The notes beneath the pieces were generated by a model that ran no database searches, was not told the DNA's origin, and saw only the letters and a list, made by a program, of their open reading frames with translations. DNA of 64,000 nt from Strigops habroptila (taxonomy: Eukaryota > Chordata > Aves > Psittaciformes > Psittacidae): assembly GCF_004027225.2 (NCBI RefSeq), contig NC_044278.2, forward strand, positions 94,728,743 through 94,792,742, in the 5' to 3' direction. A program made the translations under genes and the position numbers. This document shows positions 34,664-48,800 of this stretch, in pieces. How positions within the stretch are numbered: position 1 is the stretch's first letter; the number at the start of each line of letters is the position of its first letter.

Positions 34664-37600
34664 CCTCCCCTTGCCATGGGAATGCAGCAGTGGCTGGGAA
34701 GTGCAAGTCAATAGGCAGAGACTTCTGCTCCGGCCTATATGTAGGAAGACAGGGTGAGACCAGAGGCAGAGGGAATGCTTGCCTGTTCCAAGACGCAGAA
34801 AGTCATTCAGACTATGTCAGAGGGGTCATCTCCTTTGGGACAAAGGGAAAGGCTGGGTGAAATGGGCTCATGCCCCAAACTTGCCCTGTAGGCCCATTGC
34901 TTTAAGACTGAGAGAATAATTTGCTGAATAGACTTCTGAGACTTGCTCAGACAAAACAAGAGAGCCTCTGTTTCCCCAGTGTTGGTTCCTCTGTTTCCTC
35001 AGTTCTTCAGTACTTTTGGCCTTCTTTCCCCTGAGTAAACTTTTTTCATAGTTCTGTTGGTTTTGAGCCAGATCTGCTTCTTTAAAGCTCATGCCCCTCC
35101 TGAATAACTAAGCGTTCTCAGTAGTCTGAGAACATTTTAGTTGTGTGGCCATGAACATATCTGTCTGTCCACAGTGAGACTCTTAGATGTTTTAGAGCTC
35201 TTTCAGATTCCTTTCAATGGCATACTGAATGTATTACTAGGAACCTGCTAACACAAGCAAAAATAGCGTATTTTATCTTGTTCAGTTCAGTCTTGTCTCT
35301 TCCAGAATGGGCCTTAAAGTGATGATCTGCAAAGCGAAAATGATTCCTTTAGACAGATCCATGAGCAGCTGAGCTGATCTAATAGTTCACCAACACTGTG
35401 AAGCTGAGATGTTGCTGACTCCTCATCTCCCAACCACAGATTTTCACTGTCCTTTCACTCCTCCTTGGTGTTTGCCATATGCTTCTATGAGACACTTCAA
35501 CTCCATAACAAGACTGAGGAAAATTTAATTTGAGAGAGGGTGTTAATTTTCTTCTGGGCTAGTGAGTGAAACCTAACCTCATCATGCGGAACATCAGAGT
35601 GTAGTTTCATGTTACAGCTAATGTAGGATGACTGTGGGCTATTGCTGAAAAGTGCAGTCTTCTCCATCTCTCTCCAGCCATGTATCGTGCCTTGCTCCTC
35701 CTTACATGAGGTCCAGTGGCTGTGAGACTGCAGAACAAACCAGGTGAGCAAAAGAGTTCCATGGAAAACCATAATTTTTGGACTTGATTTCTGTCAGATA
35801 AGCTCATTGAAGCAGTTGACTTCAGGGCTAGCCATTGCTAGGTCACTAGACACAAGGGAATATGTGATCAGGGAAGGGAGCTAGGGATGCTACTCTTAGT
35901 CCTAGTTAAGTGAAATTCAGGCCTAGGATTCCTCTGGTGCAAAGCCTTTCCATCCAGCATACTATTGTGATTTCTTAACTCCTGGTGTTCCTACCTTACT
36001 TTTCATGAACTAGAGGGTCACTCTGGAACTTGGAAGTTGAGTTGTAGATAATCGTATATAAGAAGCCCAAAGCAGGTATGTGTTTCAGTTTCAGGCCACA
36101 GTGCTTTTCACCTGTCTTCTATTTATACATTCCAGATGCTAAACATCAAGTGTTCAGTTGGTAAGTGCTCAGTATACCACACCTGAAAATAACAATGGAA
36201 AACATTGAGTATAGAAGATACGTAACTCCCGAAGGCTCTCAGGTGTCTGGCCATGTGTAATAAAACATTGCAAACAGTATAAATAAAAAGGCAGGAGGAT
36301 AAGCAAGGAGAGCAAGTAGGGAAAAGGACAGAACAAATACTCATTTCCACTTCCCCTAGATAATGTAAAAATAAAATCCTTTCTGTCAAATATCAACTAA
36401 AATAGAAATCAAACATCTTGAGCTCTGCTTGGAAGGATGCCACAGCTGTACTTCGGCCTGTGGAGATGAGAATAATCATCCCTTATTTGTCAGGCTGTCT
36501 TTACACCATTAATATTTTTAAATGCCCCTGATAAATCCTCCATTTCTTAATTGCTGTTTAAAAAGACATCTTTATTTCCCTGCTCACTTATGTTAGATAG
36601 TGATTTTAGACCAATGAGACGAGAAAGGAAAAAAAAAGAAAAGTGGTTTTGCTTAGCTGGTGTAATTCTAGAATAGGTTAAAGATGAGGTAAAAATAGAT
36701 AATACTATAAGCCAAAGCTTATTTTTTTGTGGAAGGGGTGTGAAACACTACTACATATGGCCAAAACCAGAGTTTGGTACGCCATTCCAGACTGTTCTAG
36801 CACAAAATTAGCTCTGCTTTGAGCTATATTAAACCTGAGTTACGCTGGTGTAAATTTGGGCACAGAGCCTTCAAGACAGGAAGTCACCCAGGCAGAAAGC
36901 AGTCATGGTTTTCAGTCTGCTGGAGGGCTGCTTGGGACCAGTGCTGCCTATGAAGTAGGAGGTGTTGAGTGGGAGAGAGAATCAAAACTGGCCCTGGATA
37001 GTGAGGGGAAGGAAAGAAAAAAGAGAAAAAAACCCAAAGAATGTCCTTTGAAAAGAGAGAGCTTGTTTGACAGCTTGGCCACTAGAGATACTCACAACCC
37101 TGCCAAGTGTTCCCAGGAATAAAGGAAAATTTGGGGGCAATTAAATATGAGCTCTTTTCCCTCACCAAGCTAAAAGTTAACGCTGACTACTTCATGAAAT
37201 AAAATATCCAATTAGGGATAATGAGACTCCGGGGGTAACCCCCCAACATATATTAATTTTGAGTCTTCATTAAGTTATATTTGTTTATTTGGAAAAAAAC
37301 AAATCTTATTTTCCTTGCGGCTCCTGCTGTAACCTGTTTACCAAACACTACTGGGACACCCACACAAGCTTTTATAGAAGCCAGGCTGAAATTCAGAGTT
37401 GTTTACTTCCCCTCACAAAAAAATCCAAGGGCAGTGATGACAGCCGCAGTCCCTGCTCTCCCACATGCTGAATTCCAGCTAGGCCAATAGAAGTTGTCAT
37501 TTAGTGGGGATAAATCTTTTCTCACACCCCCCTCATCCTTTTACTGTGCCCCATTGCCTACTAAAGATAAAGCTGTTATCTCTTCCCATTTAGATTAGAT

Positions 37601-38723
37601 CACCTGTCTTTTAACTGGGTGAGTTTATCTTCTGACCTCGAAGATGCCACAGAGATTTTCACCTGCTTCACAGTAATGTGCCTTCCAGACAGGTTTTCAA
37701 ATACCTGCAACTGACATCAGCTTCTGCCCATGGGATTCAGAAAGAGCGGAACACCAGCCAGAAATAGAGGTAGCTGGCTTAAATTAGCTGCAAGGACTCA
37801 GGTCTAGGGTGAAGATAAAAAGGAAGATTTATTTAGAAACATACAAGAGCAAAAATTATAAAAAAAAAAAGGTTTCTGAGCAGTTGGAGATGGGTAGAGG
37901 TAAAACTTCTTGTGAAAGATGAGTCTTGGGAGAAGTGAGACAAGCTTTCATTGGCAGCTGAGGAAACAATAATATGATAAACTATTCCAAAAGCAATTAC
38001 AGAATGACTTGTACTCAGCAGCCAAGCAGGATCCCATGGGAGATTCTGAAATCTAACAAAGTATTAACAGTGCTGGTTCCATGTGCAAACGAGGGGAAAG
38101 TTCATAGCTGTTAAGCCTGGGAAAGGCTATTACGATCAGTAGTAGTCTCTCCTGTCTGAAGTGGGCCCTACAATTACATTCATGGATCTCTGCTTCAGGA
38201 CTGTGCCATTTATTTGGACATTAACATATCAGGCAGAAAGAAACCGCACTCTTCATTGAAGTGCTGGCAGATTTATGATGTCTGTAGATGGGTTGCTCAA
38301 GGGTTGGTGGTAGGGCCAGGTGAGGAGTTATTTCCATAGTTTTGATTATCCACAAACTTAGATACTGTAAGCTCATTGAACAGTCACTCTTCATTAGTGA
38401 CTTACGTGGGTGCTTGCAGGTGGCCAAGAGAGGCCTTTAGAGAGTCACCTCATCTGCTTCCGAAATGGATGAAGCCATTCAGCAGCATTGTCAATGCAGA
38501 ATCAAAGACTGCCTTTCAAATTCACACCAACCCTCCCTCCAGAAGACAAATCCTAACTACAGTTCACATTTACTGGTGTATGTCTCCTTTTTAGCTCCAA
38601 CTGCAACACAATATTGACATGAGGTCATGAAAAGCCATGCAGCCTTATCATGCCACCTTGTGCTAGATAGGTGGCAGGCAAGAAAAATAATGCTAAGAGT
38701 TCATACATAATTAAAATAAATGT
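34664..38723. other. Intergenic, no gene recognised
   Basis: About 4 kb of unique-looking sequence. Open frames are short and show no family features. Confidence 0.6.
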
Positions 38724-38817
38724 ATCATAGAATCATAGAATAGTCAGGGTTGGAAAGGACCTTAAGATCATCTAGTTCCAACCCCCCTGCCATGGGCAGG
38801 GATGCCTCACATTAGAC
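38724..38817 (-). mobile_element. Short CR1 3' end (minus)
   Basis: The fragment starts at the tail (atcatagaatcatagaatag), with 'ggttggaaaggaccttaa' and 'ccatgggcagggatgcc'. Only about 95 bp remain. Confidence 0.93.
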
Positions 38818-38888
38818 CGATAGATATAGTTTCATTGGTATCTAGGGCATTTTGAAATCCTGGGTGTTTTGCCTGTTCAATCTAAGCT

Positions 38889-38980
38889 TCTAGTGGAAAG
38901 TGTCCCTGCCCATGCAGGGGGGTTGGAACTAGATGATCTTTAAGGTCCCTTCCAACCTAAACCATTCTGTGCCTCTATGA
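38889..38980 (+). mobile_element. Short CR1 3' end (plus)
   Basis: The motifs 'gtgtccctgcccatgcagg', 'ggttggaactagatgatctt' and 'ggtcccttccaacctaaacc' lead into an imperfect tail. The fragment faces the preceding CR1 fragment head to head across about 70 bp. Confidence 0.93.
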
Positions 38981-41900
38981 AACACATTGTCTCTTGTGTC
39001 TTGTAAGAACACAGAATCTTGCTCAGGTCCAGGATGTTCATCAGAATTTTATATGTTATGTATATGGCAATACTGGCATTGGAAAATGCTTTGTTAAGAG
39101 CCCCTTAGTAGGCATGAACTTGGGCACATAAAGCATATATGCAAAATGCCCTCTGCAATACAGGATATGAAGAGCAACCAGCGCAATTTGTCACATTTTT
39201 ACAGACCCTGAAAAGTGTCATGACAGGAGAATAATTTACATTTCATTGTTTCCTAAACCTCACCAAAGTCCTTTCATAATCCCTCACCTGCCCTGCCCCC
39301 AGCAAGAGATACATAGTCATTTACAATAGGAGGGAAAATGGCCAGGCTGGGATCAGAAGTAATTCTTGTCCCCAGGTGCTTCATAAATCACACTTAGATA
39401 ATCTGGTAGTAAAGTTGGTAATGGAAATGATGCTGTGGCAGTGAGTTACAGCCATTTGCAGGTGGTGTGGCAAGGAGTTCACCCCAGGAACCCTCTTACT
39501 CAGTCATCTGCTTCTTCCCCCACAGTAGCTCTTGTGCTTCTAATTCTCCCTTGTCTCTGATTTTGTTCTGGTTACTCAGGGCCTGAGTCATACACCTTGA
39601 AATAACAGTCACCCTCATTTCCAAATTCAAGCTTCAAAGACGCATGAATAAGTATGGTACTTCGAGAAATTAAGGTTCAGTTTTGCCAAGGATTGACCTT
39701 GTGAAGTGCTGAGCTTTTTTGCCCTCAGTTCAGTAGCATGCCTCTCCCTGTGTTTAGCTTTAAGCTTTGCACTTGGTTGCTTGCAATTAAGCACATGTTT
39801 AAGCTGTTTGGTAGATTGTGGCCTGAGTATACAGTTCCTGGCAGATTCCAGTCTTGCAAGACAGAGTGCTCCGGGACACGTTTGTGCTAGGGCTGCACAA
39901 GTACATTTATTCTAGATGCTGATAACTCTGCCAAGTGCTTCTATAGACTCTGCCTCCCAAGCCCTGACATTTTGTCCTGTAAAATATATATAAAGTGTAT
40001 ATATTTTATATATATAAAGTATAGTTCTACTGTTCCTGGAGCATTTCCACAAGCATGGAATTGTATCCAGCATGGATGCAGGCAGGATACTTACAGAGTT
40101 GTGGGCAGTCGAATGGACTTACTGGGTGGCTTCTGACATGACCACTCCACTGTCACAGGAGAGTATCCTTCCACATTCGTCCAACAGCTCAAACTCCTTA
40201 CACAACCGGTATGGGTTAGATACTAGTGCAGGAGATGGCACTATATTGTACTCTTCCCGCCAGCACTGACTATATCTTTCTGTTACGTGCAGCTGCAAGC
40301 AAAATCAAAGAATCTGATGGAGTATGTCTAAACTTCTGCCTTCACAATAGTCCCAAGTCCAGACACATACATGTCTCTGGTATGTCAGGGTGAGCTTTAG
40401 GTGTGCACCAGCCTATCCTTTTGCCTCACCCTCTTCTTCACACCTTTTTTTCATGGGAAATAAGCTCAGACCAAAAGACAACCATGACACATTCTTCCAG
40501 ACCCCCAAGCAAGGAACATACTGTCAGGTATTCCAGACACGCATTATGCATGTAGCCACACGCCCTGTGGTGATTTAGGGACTTCAATCCTTCTCTTTGT
40601 TAACACTCAGCACCCATTTTGGAATACAGTTTTGAAAATTTACTTTCCATGAAGCATAGATATTTCATAAACAAGCCTGCTTTTGTCTTTGTGAAAAGGC
40701 TATCCCATCCCTATGGGACTTCTCCTTCTCTCTGGCTATCAGATGTCCTCTGCTCATTAGGATCCACATAAAACTCTTGTCTTGTGAATTCACACCTGCC
40801 TTTGGTTCTGTCATCTTCCTAGACAAACAGCTGCCTCTCTCTCACTGAAACACACAATCCAGGTACCAAGGTGCAGCCTCACAAAAGAGGACCATGCCAG
40901 ACTCTGCAGAAATAAAATCCTAAGTCCACAATCCTCCTTCTCACCCAGCTCTTCTTCCTGGCCTGAACATAGGTGCCAAGAAAACAAGAAATGCAGAATT
41001 TGAAGGACGGAATAGTGTTTTTGTAAATAGTAGCCTAATGCTACAGAGTTTTGTAAACAAGAGGAGTACTCAGTACAGGTTTTTAAGACTATTCATGCAA
41101 GCAAATGATATAGCAATTCTGTTCTGACATAAGCAGTTAGAAAAAGGTTTCAGACTTCGTTAAATTCTGCCTGTAAAACTTTTTTATCTATAAACCTTAA
41201 AACTTTTGCAGAGAGACTTTAGTTTTGCTTTTTTACATTATTTTAGTGCCTGTCTGTTGCAGACCTCGTACGAGTATTTGCTGTTAATCCCATATGCCTG
41301 ATTACCTCAAGGCTTGTTTTTATCAAAATAAAAAGCTGTGGTTTGTTTCAACATCTGAACATCAGTGGCAGGTTAGCCATGCAACATCCCCAGTCTCAGA
41401 CTGACCTCTGGCAGTCCTGCTTCCTGGTGGAATAACAAAACCATGTGTTCACTTCCAAACACCTGACATGCACTCATTTTCCAAAAGCAACCGTACATAG
41501 GAAGGGAATCTAACCTTCAGTCAAACCCATTGTCTTTATGTTTTGGAGAGATGACAAACTTCTGTTAGCAGAAGTAGAATTGAAACAAGTCCTTTCCAAC
41601 TGGAAGTTTCACACGTTTTCAGGAATATGCTAACCAAAGTTTGCTGAAAATAAAATGGAAAGTGATGCGGAAGCTGAAGTAACTTCACGTGCTATATTCA
41701 AAGCCAGACTGTGAATGGATTTCTTGAAATATCAAATTCTAACTGTAAAAAACCTGTCAGAATGCATCACTTCTGAACACAGACATTACAGACCGTAGGG
41801 AGATGAATATCTGTGATTGGAAAAACAACCCAACTGGCATGTAAGGGAATGCTTGAAGCTTCCCTTGTTATGACTACAGTAAAAATACACATCTATTTGC

Positions 41901-44900
41901 CTAGAATAACAAAGCATTCATTCTCTTTCCTGCTTGGAGCTGTTGGGCATTTACGGCGTGTTATTAGCAACTGTACAAATGTCTTGTGTCTTGAAAAATC
42001 AAAGGCATTAGTGAGTAAGGAGAATTAATACCTTCCCTATAGCCCTGCCCCTGGATTTCCTTATGTGTTTTGCTTTAAGGAGTCACTGGAGGGAAAAAAA
42101 AGCCCATAATCCATGCTGGAATCAATGACTGGTGCTCAGGACCTCCATCTCTCAAGGGAGCACCTTGAGAGTTGAGAGTACAGAATTGGGCTTCCTATTA
42201 TTGCTTGTGCGTTTCCTGGCTTTGTGATCCTTCAGTGCTTTTTTGTCAAGTGGTCTCTGCGGTGAGAGAGCGGCTTATGCAGCTTAGCCTCCTAGTTCTA
42301 GCCTAAGAAGCTCCCCTTTGAGAAGGGAGTTGCAGGTTTGAACACCGTCCATCTGAGGAGAACCCTGATCTCTTTTCTCTTTGGGTGGATATTCAAACCA
42401 TTGCATATTTCTCCTCGGAAGCCATTTTTCAGCAAGACACATTTGTTCCCTGGAGCAAGAGCTAGTTACCTAAATCTAGAGGTGACAGGAAGGAGGGTTC
42501 AAAATATGTTCTGGTCTCACACATGCAGAAGTCTAAATCTGAGAAGTGGAAGAATCTCAGCTCTCCTCTGCCTTCTCATTTCCCACTGGCTGGTTTTGTT
42601 ACTAGGAAAAGGATGCACCACAGCCTAACTCCCTCTGTGCCTGGAAAGGGAAAGAAATGCCTAAATGAAGCTCATGAATCACAGTCCTTGAGTACCTGCC
42701 TAGAGATAAAAAACTCAGCTTGAGTCCCTTGTGAATCTTCCTCTTTTGTTCCTAGTGCCTCAGCTTAAAAACATGCCTACCATGCATATGAAAAAAAACT
42801 AAAAGGTTGTTAAAAGGGGAAGTATCTTTATTTCCTTTCTTTATGCCATCCGCTAAATGTTTGTACCCCTTCCCTTGCATGAGATGCACTTGTGCAGTGG
42901 TCTGATTCAGAAAACAGATTCCTGAGGAAAGAAACCACTTTCTGACAGGTTAGACTCTAGCTAGATTAGCTCCCTGAGCTTGTTTTGTCTTCTGGTTCCA
43001 CTGGCACCGATGCCATGCAGGACACAAGGCCAAAACGTGCCGGAAAGGAAGAAATGTGTGAGTGAAGAGGGAAGGGAATCAGGCAGCAGTAGCCCAAATT
43101 TAGAGCAGCTTATGCTGTGTTGGAATCGTACTCTGAGGTACAGTTTGGGCTGCTATGTGCCCAGTGGGTTGCCATCATCCATATCTCCTGTAAAATAAAT
43201 CTGTTTGAACTGCACACAGGGTCCCAAAATAGATTAGATATCACCCACTGTAGGGGGTTGCGATTAAAAAGAAAAGGAAAAAAAAGACTTGGCAGAGAGC
43301 AAGGCCCAAGGGTGGGTTTCGTGTGATGCTGAATGCAATTTAACAGCTTGCTGCTGCTGAAAGGGGGCTGATCGTCTTTTTTTCCACCCCCACAGGCACA
43401 TGCCATTAATGCTTGCCTTGCAGCAACTCCAGCATTTATCTTGCACGTATTTTAAGAGTGGGTCAGTTTGCCTTGCTAACCGCATCAGAAAGCAAAGCCA
43501 GCAAAAGAGTGAGTGGTCTGCAGGGCTTAGGAGCTGAGTCAGCTTTCTTGGTCACCTGCCTTGGTCAGATGAGCACCACACGGAACAATGCCAGGGAAGG
43601 GGCAGGAGGCCCGGCTGGGAGCGGGAGGGTGCCGGGGGAGGCAGGAGTAGGATCGCAGCGTGCTGGCAACACCAAGCTGCTAGGTTGGCTCAGTTTGCTA
43701 TCAGCCCAGCTCTTCTTGGACTTTGCTATCTAAGCACATTATTAAACGCATGCAAGTCCTGCGTCAGAGCCCTGCCAGCCTTTTACTGCTATGCATTATG
43801 GGCCAAATGAGTTTGCAGATCCTTGCAGATTCAAGAACCAGCTTTGTTGGCTCTTGCTGGCAGCTTGGGCAAGTTGTGGAACAGTGCTGCAATGTGCTTC
43901 CCCTCTGGGAAATTCTGCTTACTAAGGGAGCAATCTAACTCCCTTCTTGAAGCTTTTGGAGAATCTGTATCGCCAGCCCCCCAGAGAGGAGCTGCAGTAA
44001 TCCAGATGCTAGGCAACAATAGTAGGAAATGCTGTGATGAAGCCTGCATTCAGTAGGGAAGAATGTCACTTAAGTGACAGAATACCTACTTGAGAACTTC
44101 CCCTCTTTGAGCAGCAGTCTAGTGACGCCTTTGTTAAGAGGAGTTAACATTTTGTTCACTGTCAGGTCAAAGTGTTTACAGGCAGCAGTCAGAATGGGCC
44201 CAGCCTCTCTCTGCTGGCGTTTATAAGCCAAGAGATTCACAGATCTGTTTCATAGGTCACAGCTCTGGCCCTTCCCTGTTCCCCAAAGTGATTTCAGTTA
44301 GCCAATAGCCAAGCAGTAAAGAGAGCACTTTCGCCCCTGAGGTGCAGGAGGATCCCATTTGAGTGATTACAATCTACAAAGTCATCCACATTCCTTGGGC
44401 AGAGAAACCATTAACTCCGTCCCTGAGCCCAGGCACCCAGGCAATGGGATCCACTCAGGGCGGTTGATACCCACTGATTTGGTAGAAGCTGCGGTGGAGA
44501 CATGGGAACCTTTCTTCCCCTCCCACACAAGGAACAACATGAGCTTTCCAACATCCTTCACACTGAAGTCAATTTGCTTCCGTGAAAATTCCTCTGTGCG
44601 GTACATCTGCCGAATTCCTCCCAGCAGCATCTGTTGCTGAGCTATTGTTGAGTATGTAACGGAGCCATAGGAACCCCGGACTCCAGATTATTCCTCACAG
44701 AATCATTCAATTTCTGTGTTTTTATGCTGCCAAGATCTGGAAAGAGGATGTGTGCACTTACTGACAGAATTTAGGAAGGTTCAGTAACATGGCCAGGGAT
44801 TTCTAAAGAAGAGGTGTCCTGAGTTTTTTGGCAAGGTTGAATGAAGCAGGCCTGAGTCACCAGTGGTGCAGCAGAAATTCCATATCTTCATTTGGGATGG

Positions 44901-45735
44901 TGGTTGCATTTTCTGCTTTTCCACGCTTATGCCACAGTGTGCATTGCATTTGCACCCCATTGCAGGGCCTAGTCATGCAAAAGAAATGATTTGTGGTGGC
45001 TGCATTCAGTGCCTGGTGTGGAGCCTGCTTTCAGAGAACATGCTTGCCTTAGGCTTGCTGCTTGAGTCTTCAGATATGCTTAGCATTAAAATGTGGTTAA
45101 CTCGGTTTCTAGCCCAGCTGAACTTTTACAATTAAGACAGACATTCTGCAGTGAAATCAGACTTTTGTGTTTGTTTATTTTTAGCTTCAATGCAAATTAC
45201 AGTGATGCAGTCATGCTCTGAGCGTATGTGTGCTCTTGGGCATCTGTCTCTCCTCCCTTTGCAAATAACTCATGGCCATTCTGAGCCCAGTTTCACTTAC
45301 AGCTAGCAGCTTCAAACATACTGGGTCCCTACATATTTCATGAAAGCAAACAGTTGAATATAGTAGAGGGAAAGTCTACAGCCTTATATGGAAGAAAATG
45401 TGTACCACCAGCCCAAGCCATGTTAGGCATAAAAGAATCTACACAGGAGAGCGATATTCTATGTCCCAACCTCACGAAAAGTTTTAATCAGAGGTGGCAC
45501 CGCCAGAGAATCCCACCATCAGATGAAAATGAGCCAGAAACCAGGTTTCATTTGCTGTGTCACATATGGAAATACTCAACGACTTAGGAGAGTAAAAAAT
45601 AAATACTCATTGTGTCTCCCTGCCTTCTTGCTTCCCTCCTTTTGCTGCAGGCCTGTAATACAGAACCAGGTCCTGTGTGACCAGGAAGCGAGGGTTGATA
45701 ACTATGCATAGAAGGCTTAATTTTAAGAGAATGTT
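38981..45735. other. Intergenic, no gene recognised
   Basis: About 6.7 kb of sequence between CR1 fragments, with an AT-alternating tract at 39.98 kb. No coding, RNA or transposon feature is supported. Confidence 0.6.
39981..40025. repeat. TATA-rich low-complexity tract
   Basis: Two copies of tatatataaagt are embedded in alternating AT sequence. The tract could extrude as a hairpin. Confidence 0.85.
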
Positions 45736-45805
45736 CATGGCAGGGGGGTTGGAACTAGATGATCTTAAGGTCCTTTCCAACCCTAAGTGTTCTATGATTC
45801 TATGA
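45736..45805 (+). mobile_element. CR1 3' end, about 70 bp (plus)
   Basis: The fragment carries 'ggttggaactagatgatctt', then 'aaggtcctttccaaccct', then the tail 'ttctatgattctatgaa'. Confidence 0.93.
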
Positions 45806-48800
45806 AATTTATCATTTGAATTTGAACATGGAACGTTTTATTTCCCATGGTCTTGTATGTCTTTTCCTTAACCCCACATTAGTTAGGTCTTAGCAGGTCA
45901 CTGCATGTTTGGTATGTCCATCACTGAAACTATAAAATAGGTGAATTAAAAGGCTTTATTGGACAAAAGTGCAGTAAAACCGTGCTAGCTTTAAAATTCT
46001 GGTAGGCTTCTAGCTATTTTCAACAATCCACACATCTCCTGTCTTGTGGTGAGGGCCATATCTTCCCAAAACCGAATGCTTCATACTATGAATTTTCTGA
46101 ATCGGAGCATAGCAAAGTACTAACAGAAATATAATATAAATTTCAGTTGCCAGAAGAAATAAACTAAATGTTTTAATGTGCATTCCTGGTGGCTTTTACT
46201 GTCTCTGTCTCAGCCACAGTGTATAAATAGTCACCAGATCTTCTCAAGTATTTGGAAGTCTGTAGCTTCACAGAACCAATACATATGAGTATTCAGAGAC
46301 TGATGTTGTAATAATTACTAATCATACTGTAGTTTTACATATATGGTACAACCTATGCTATACCTTCATTATTATGAGTTATTCTGTTGACTTCAGCACA
46401 TTTATTCGTGTTAGTAGACAAATGCATTGTCCTCCCTATACTGGTGAAGTAACCAGTGAATGTTCTCTGCAACTAGAATTTGAGTGTCCACACTAATAAA
46501 CTGGAAGAAGGATCCCTGGCAAGAAGGATCTTCTGACACTTGACCTGGGGTGTGCAGTCCTTCCCCACACAGTTCCTAGATGCAATGTGATAATCAGTCA
46601 GCAAACAGCCACCCTGTTTTGGGAGATAAGAAAGTTTAACAGAATGGGTAGTCACAGTGGGACTCAGTGGGATCATATGCACGTTTAATTTACTAGCATA
46701 GGCATAGACTTACTATCTTGCAGTTGCTAACATGAATACAGCTAATGTGAATTTGTGAATATAGAAAGAATCTCCTTTAAAGTCTGACTAATTATTTGCT
46801 GCTTTTGCTTATCCATTTTGTTCTTTTAAAGACTTGTTTAACATCAGTTCCTCCTTCACCTTTGAAGCCCAGCTGTCAGCATTTCCCATTTCCACAGCTC
46901 ACCCTTAAACTAGGGTAGACTACTTATGCTCCCCTAAGTAGCAGCGATGTCAGCAAGTATTGCAGAAGCAATGCAGAGCTGGAAAGAAAGACCTGAACTC
47001 ATCTTTGGCAGGCTTAAAAACCTGTCATCTCTCAGTGCAAGAACAAGCCTGGGTAAGAGAGCATTAGCTCAGAATGCATTTTACATTAAAATTCAAATAC
47101 TGTCATAGGAGAAAGATGCTTTTCTTCCTTTTTTTTTTTTTTCTCTTTTTTCCCTCAAAGGAAAACATTCCAGTGCATATTTTGATCATTGTTTATTCTG
47201 CTTCTGATAGAAGCCTGAGAGAAGAGTCAAAATAAGAAAATATTGTTCGAATAAAGCAAAACTTGAGTAATTGAGAAGTCAATATATGCTTTTTATTAGT
47301 CATAGATGTATATATTAGTCAACAGTTTTAAACATGTTACAACCTGCTGTTCAGTCCTCAATTACTTTTCATTACTTTTCCTTACTGCTATTTTTTCATA
47401 CTGTCAAAGCACCTGGAGGCCCAGTCCTGACTGAGGACTAGGGTCCTCATTTTGCTCACACAAAGAACTTAGGCATGATGGGTTTATCTTTCTTCCAAAA
47501 TGTTTGTTCAACTATGGGTATTACTCAAATGATGCAATACTATGAATATATACTTATGATTATCATGGACAGATGGTCTTGAATCAGCCCACTGTGTTTT
47601 GTTGTTTTAATAAATTATATGCTTTAATTAACAGAAATCTCAGCCAGACATTTACCTATCAATTTTCCATAGGCTTCTTTTGCCCTTTTACTTGTAACAG
47701 CAGCCACTTCACATTTAGGTGTGCAGAATATCTATATTAACACAACCTTTCGTTAGAAATTTTGAAGCCACCTGTGAATTAAGTGCTTACAGGCAAATAA
47801 ATATTCTCTTGGTGCACTCATCTGATCATGAAAAGAGCTGACGTTGTCAGCATTCCTTGCTTTGCTGTAAAGTATTATTCCCATTTTACAGAGGAGGGCA
47901 GTAAGAAACACAGTTTAGTCCCTAATTTTTGAAAGCTGTTATCAAGCCACTTGTACCCTCTGGGTGTGCCTAAAATGGTGGGACAGAGACTTTTCAGTTC
48001 CTAAAATGTACCCTGACCATGTTGTAACTGTGTAAGGGAATAAGGTTCTGATGTATAATTTTTGTCCCTTCCTGAATCCTGGTTTCCACTGGAAAGAAAT
48101 TCACATATATGGGAAAAGAAGGCTCTACAGTGTGCTCCAACTGGTCTCCACTTGGACAGGCAGAGGATCATGATAGGAGTGAGGACAGCGAAGGGGAAGG
48201 ACAGAGGAGGGACGCACCCCCACAGTACCCCACACATTGCCTGTTACCAATCACAGTAGATATATGGGGTAAAAAACTTCCATTAGGACTGGGGTCCAGA
48301 TAAAGGAACTTCCTGGCAAATACAGGACTAGGGCACATTTTTTTGATTCAGGGTTTTGGTCTTATTCCAGGATCATTCCTTCCCTCATTTCTGTTTGTTT
48401 GCTGCTACAGAACCAGTGTGGATACTATGAGATTACATATTCATATTACAGCTGCAAAATAATACTCTGTGCAGTTTACACTCTCCTTTTTAGAATGCAA
48501 CTTTTGATATTTTGCAAAATAGCAAAAAATTGATAGCAAATCTGAGAAAACAATAAATTTCCTTCCTATGGTCAGTTCATCTGTAATCTCTCTCTACAAC
48601 CACATTTTTCCTGCCCCTGATACTCACCTACAGATCACAAGAAGTTTTTTTCTGTTTGTATTTCCTTTATTACTCTTCACCTGTGGCAAGTATTTCAGTT
48701 TCCCTGCAGCAGACTGGCATTTGTTCTGGGATGTTTCAAGGGGAGCTAATTTACATCAGGAAATTGCTTCAAGGTGATCCATCTGGGACAGTCAAAAAGT

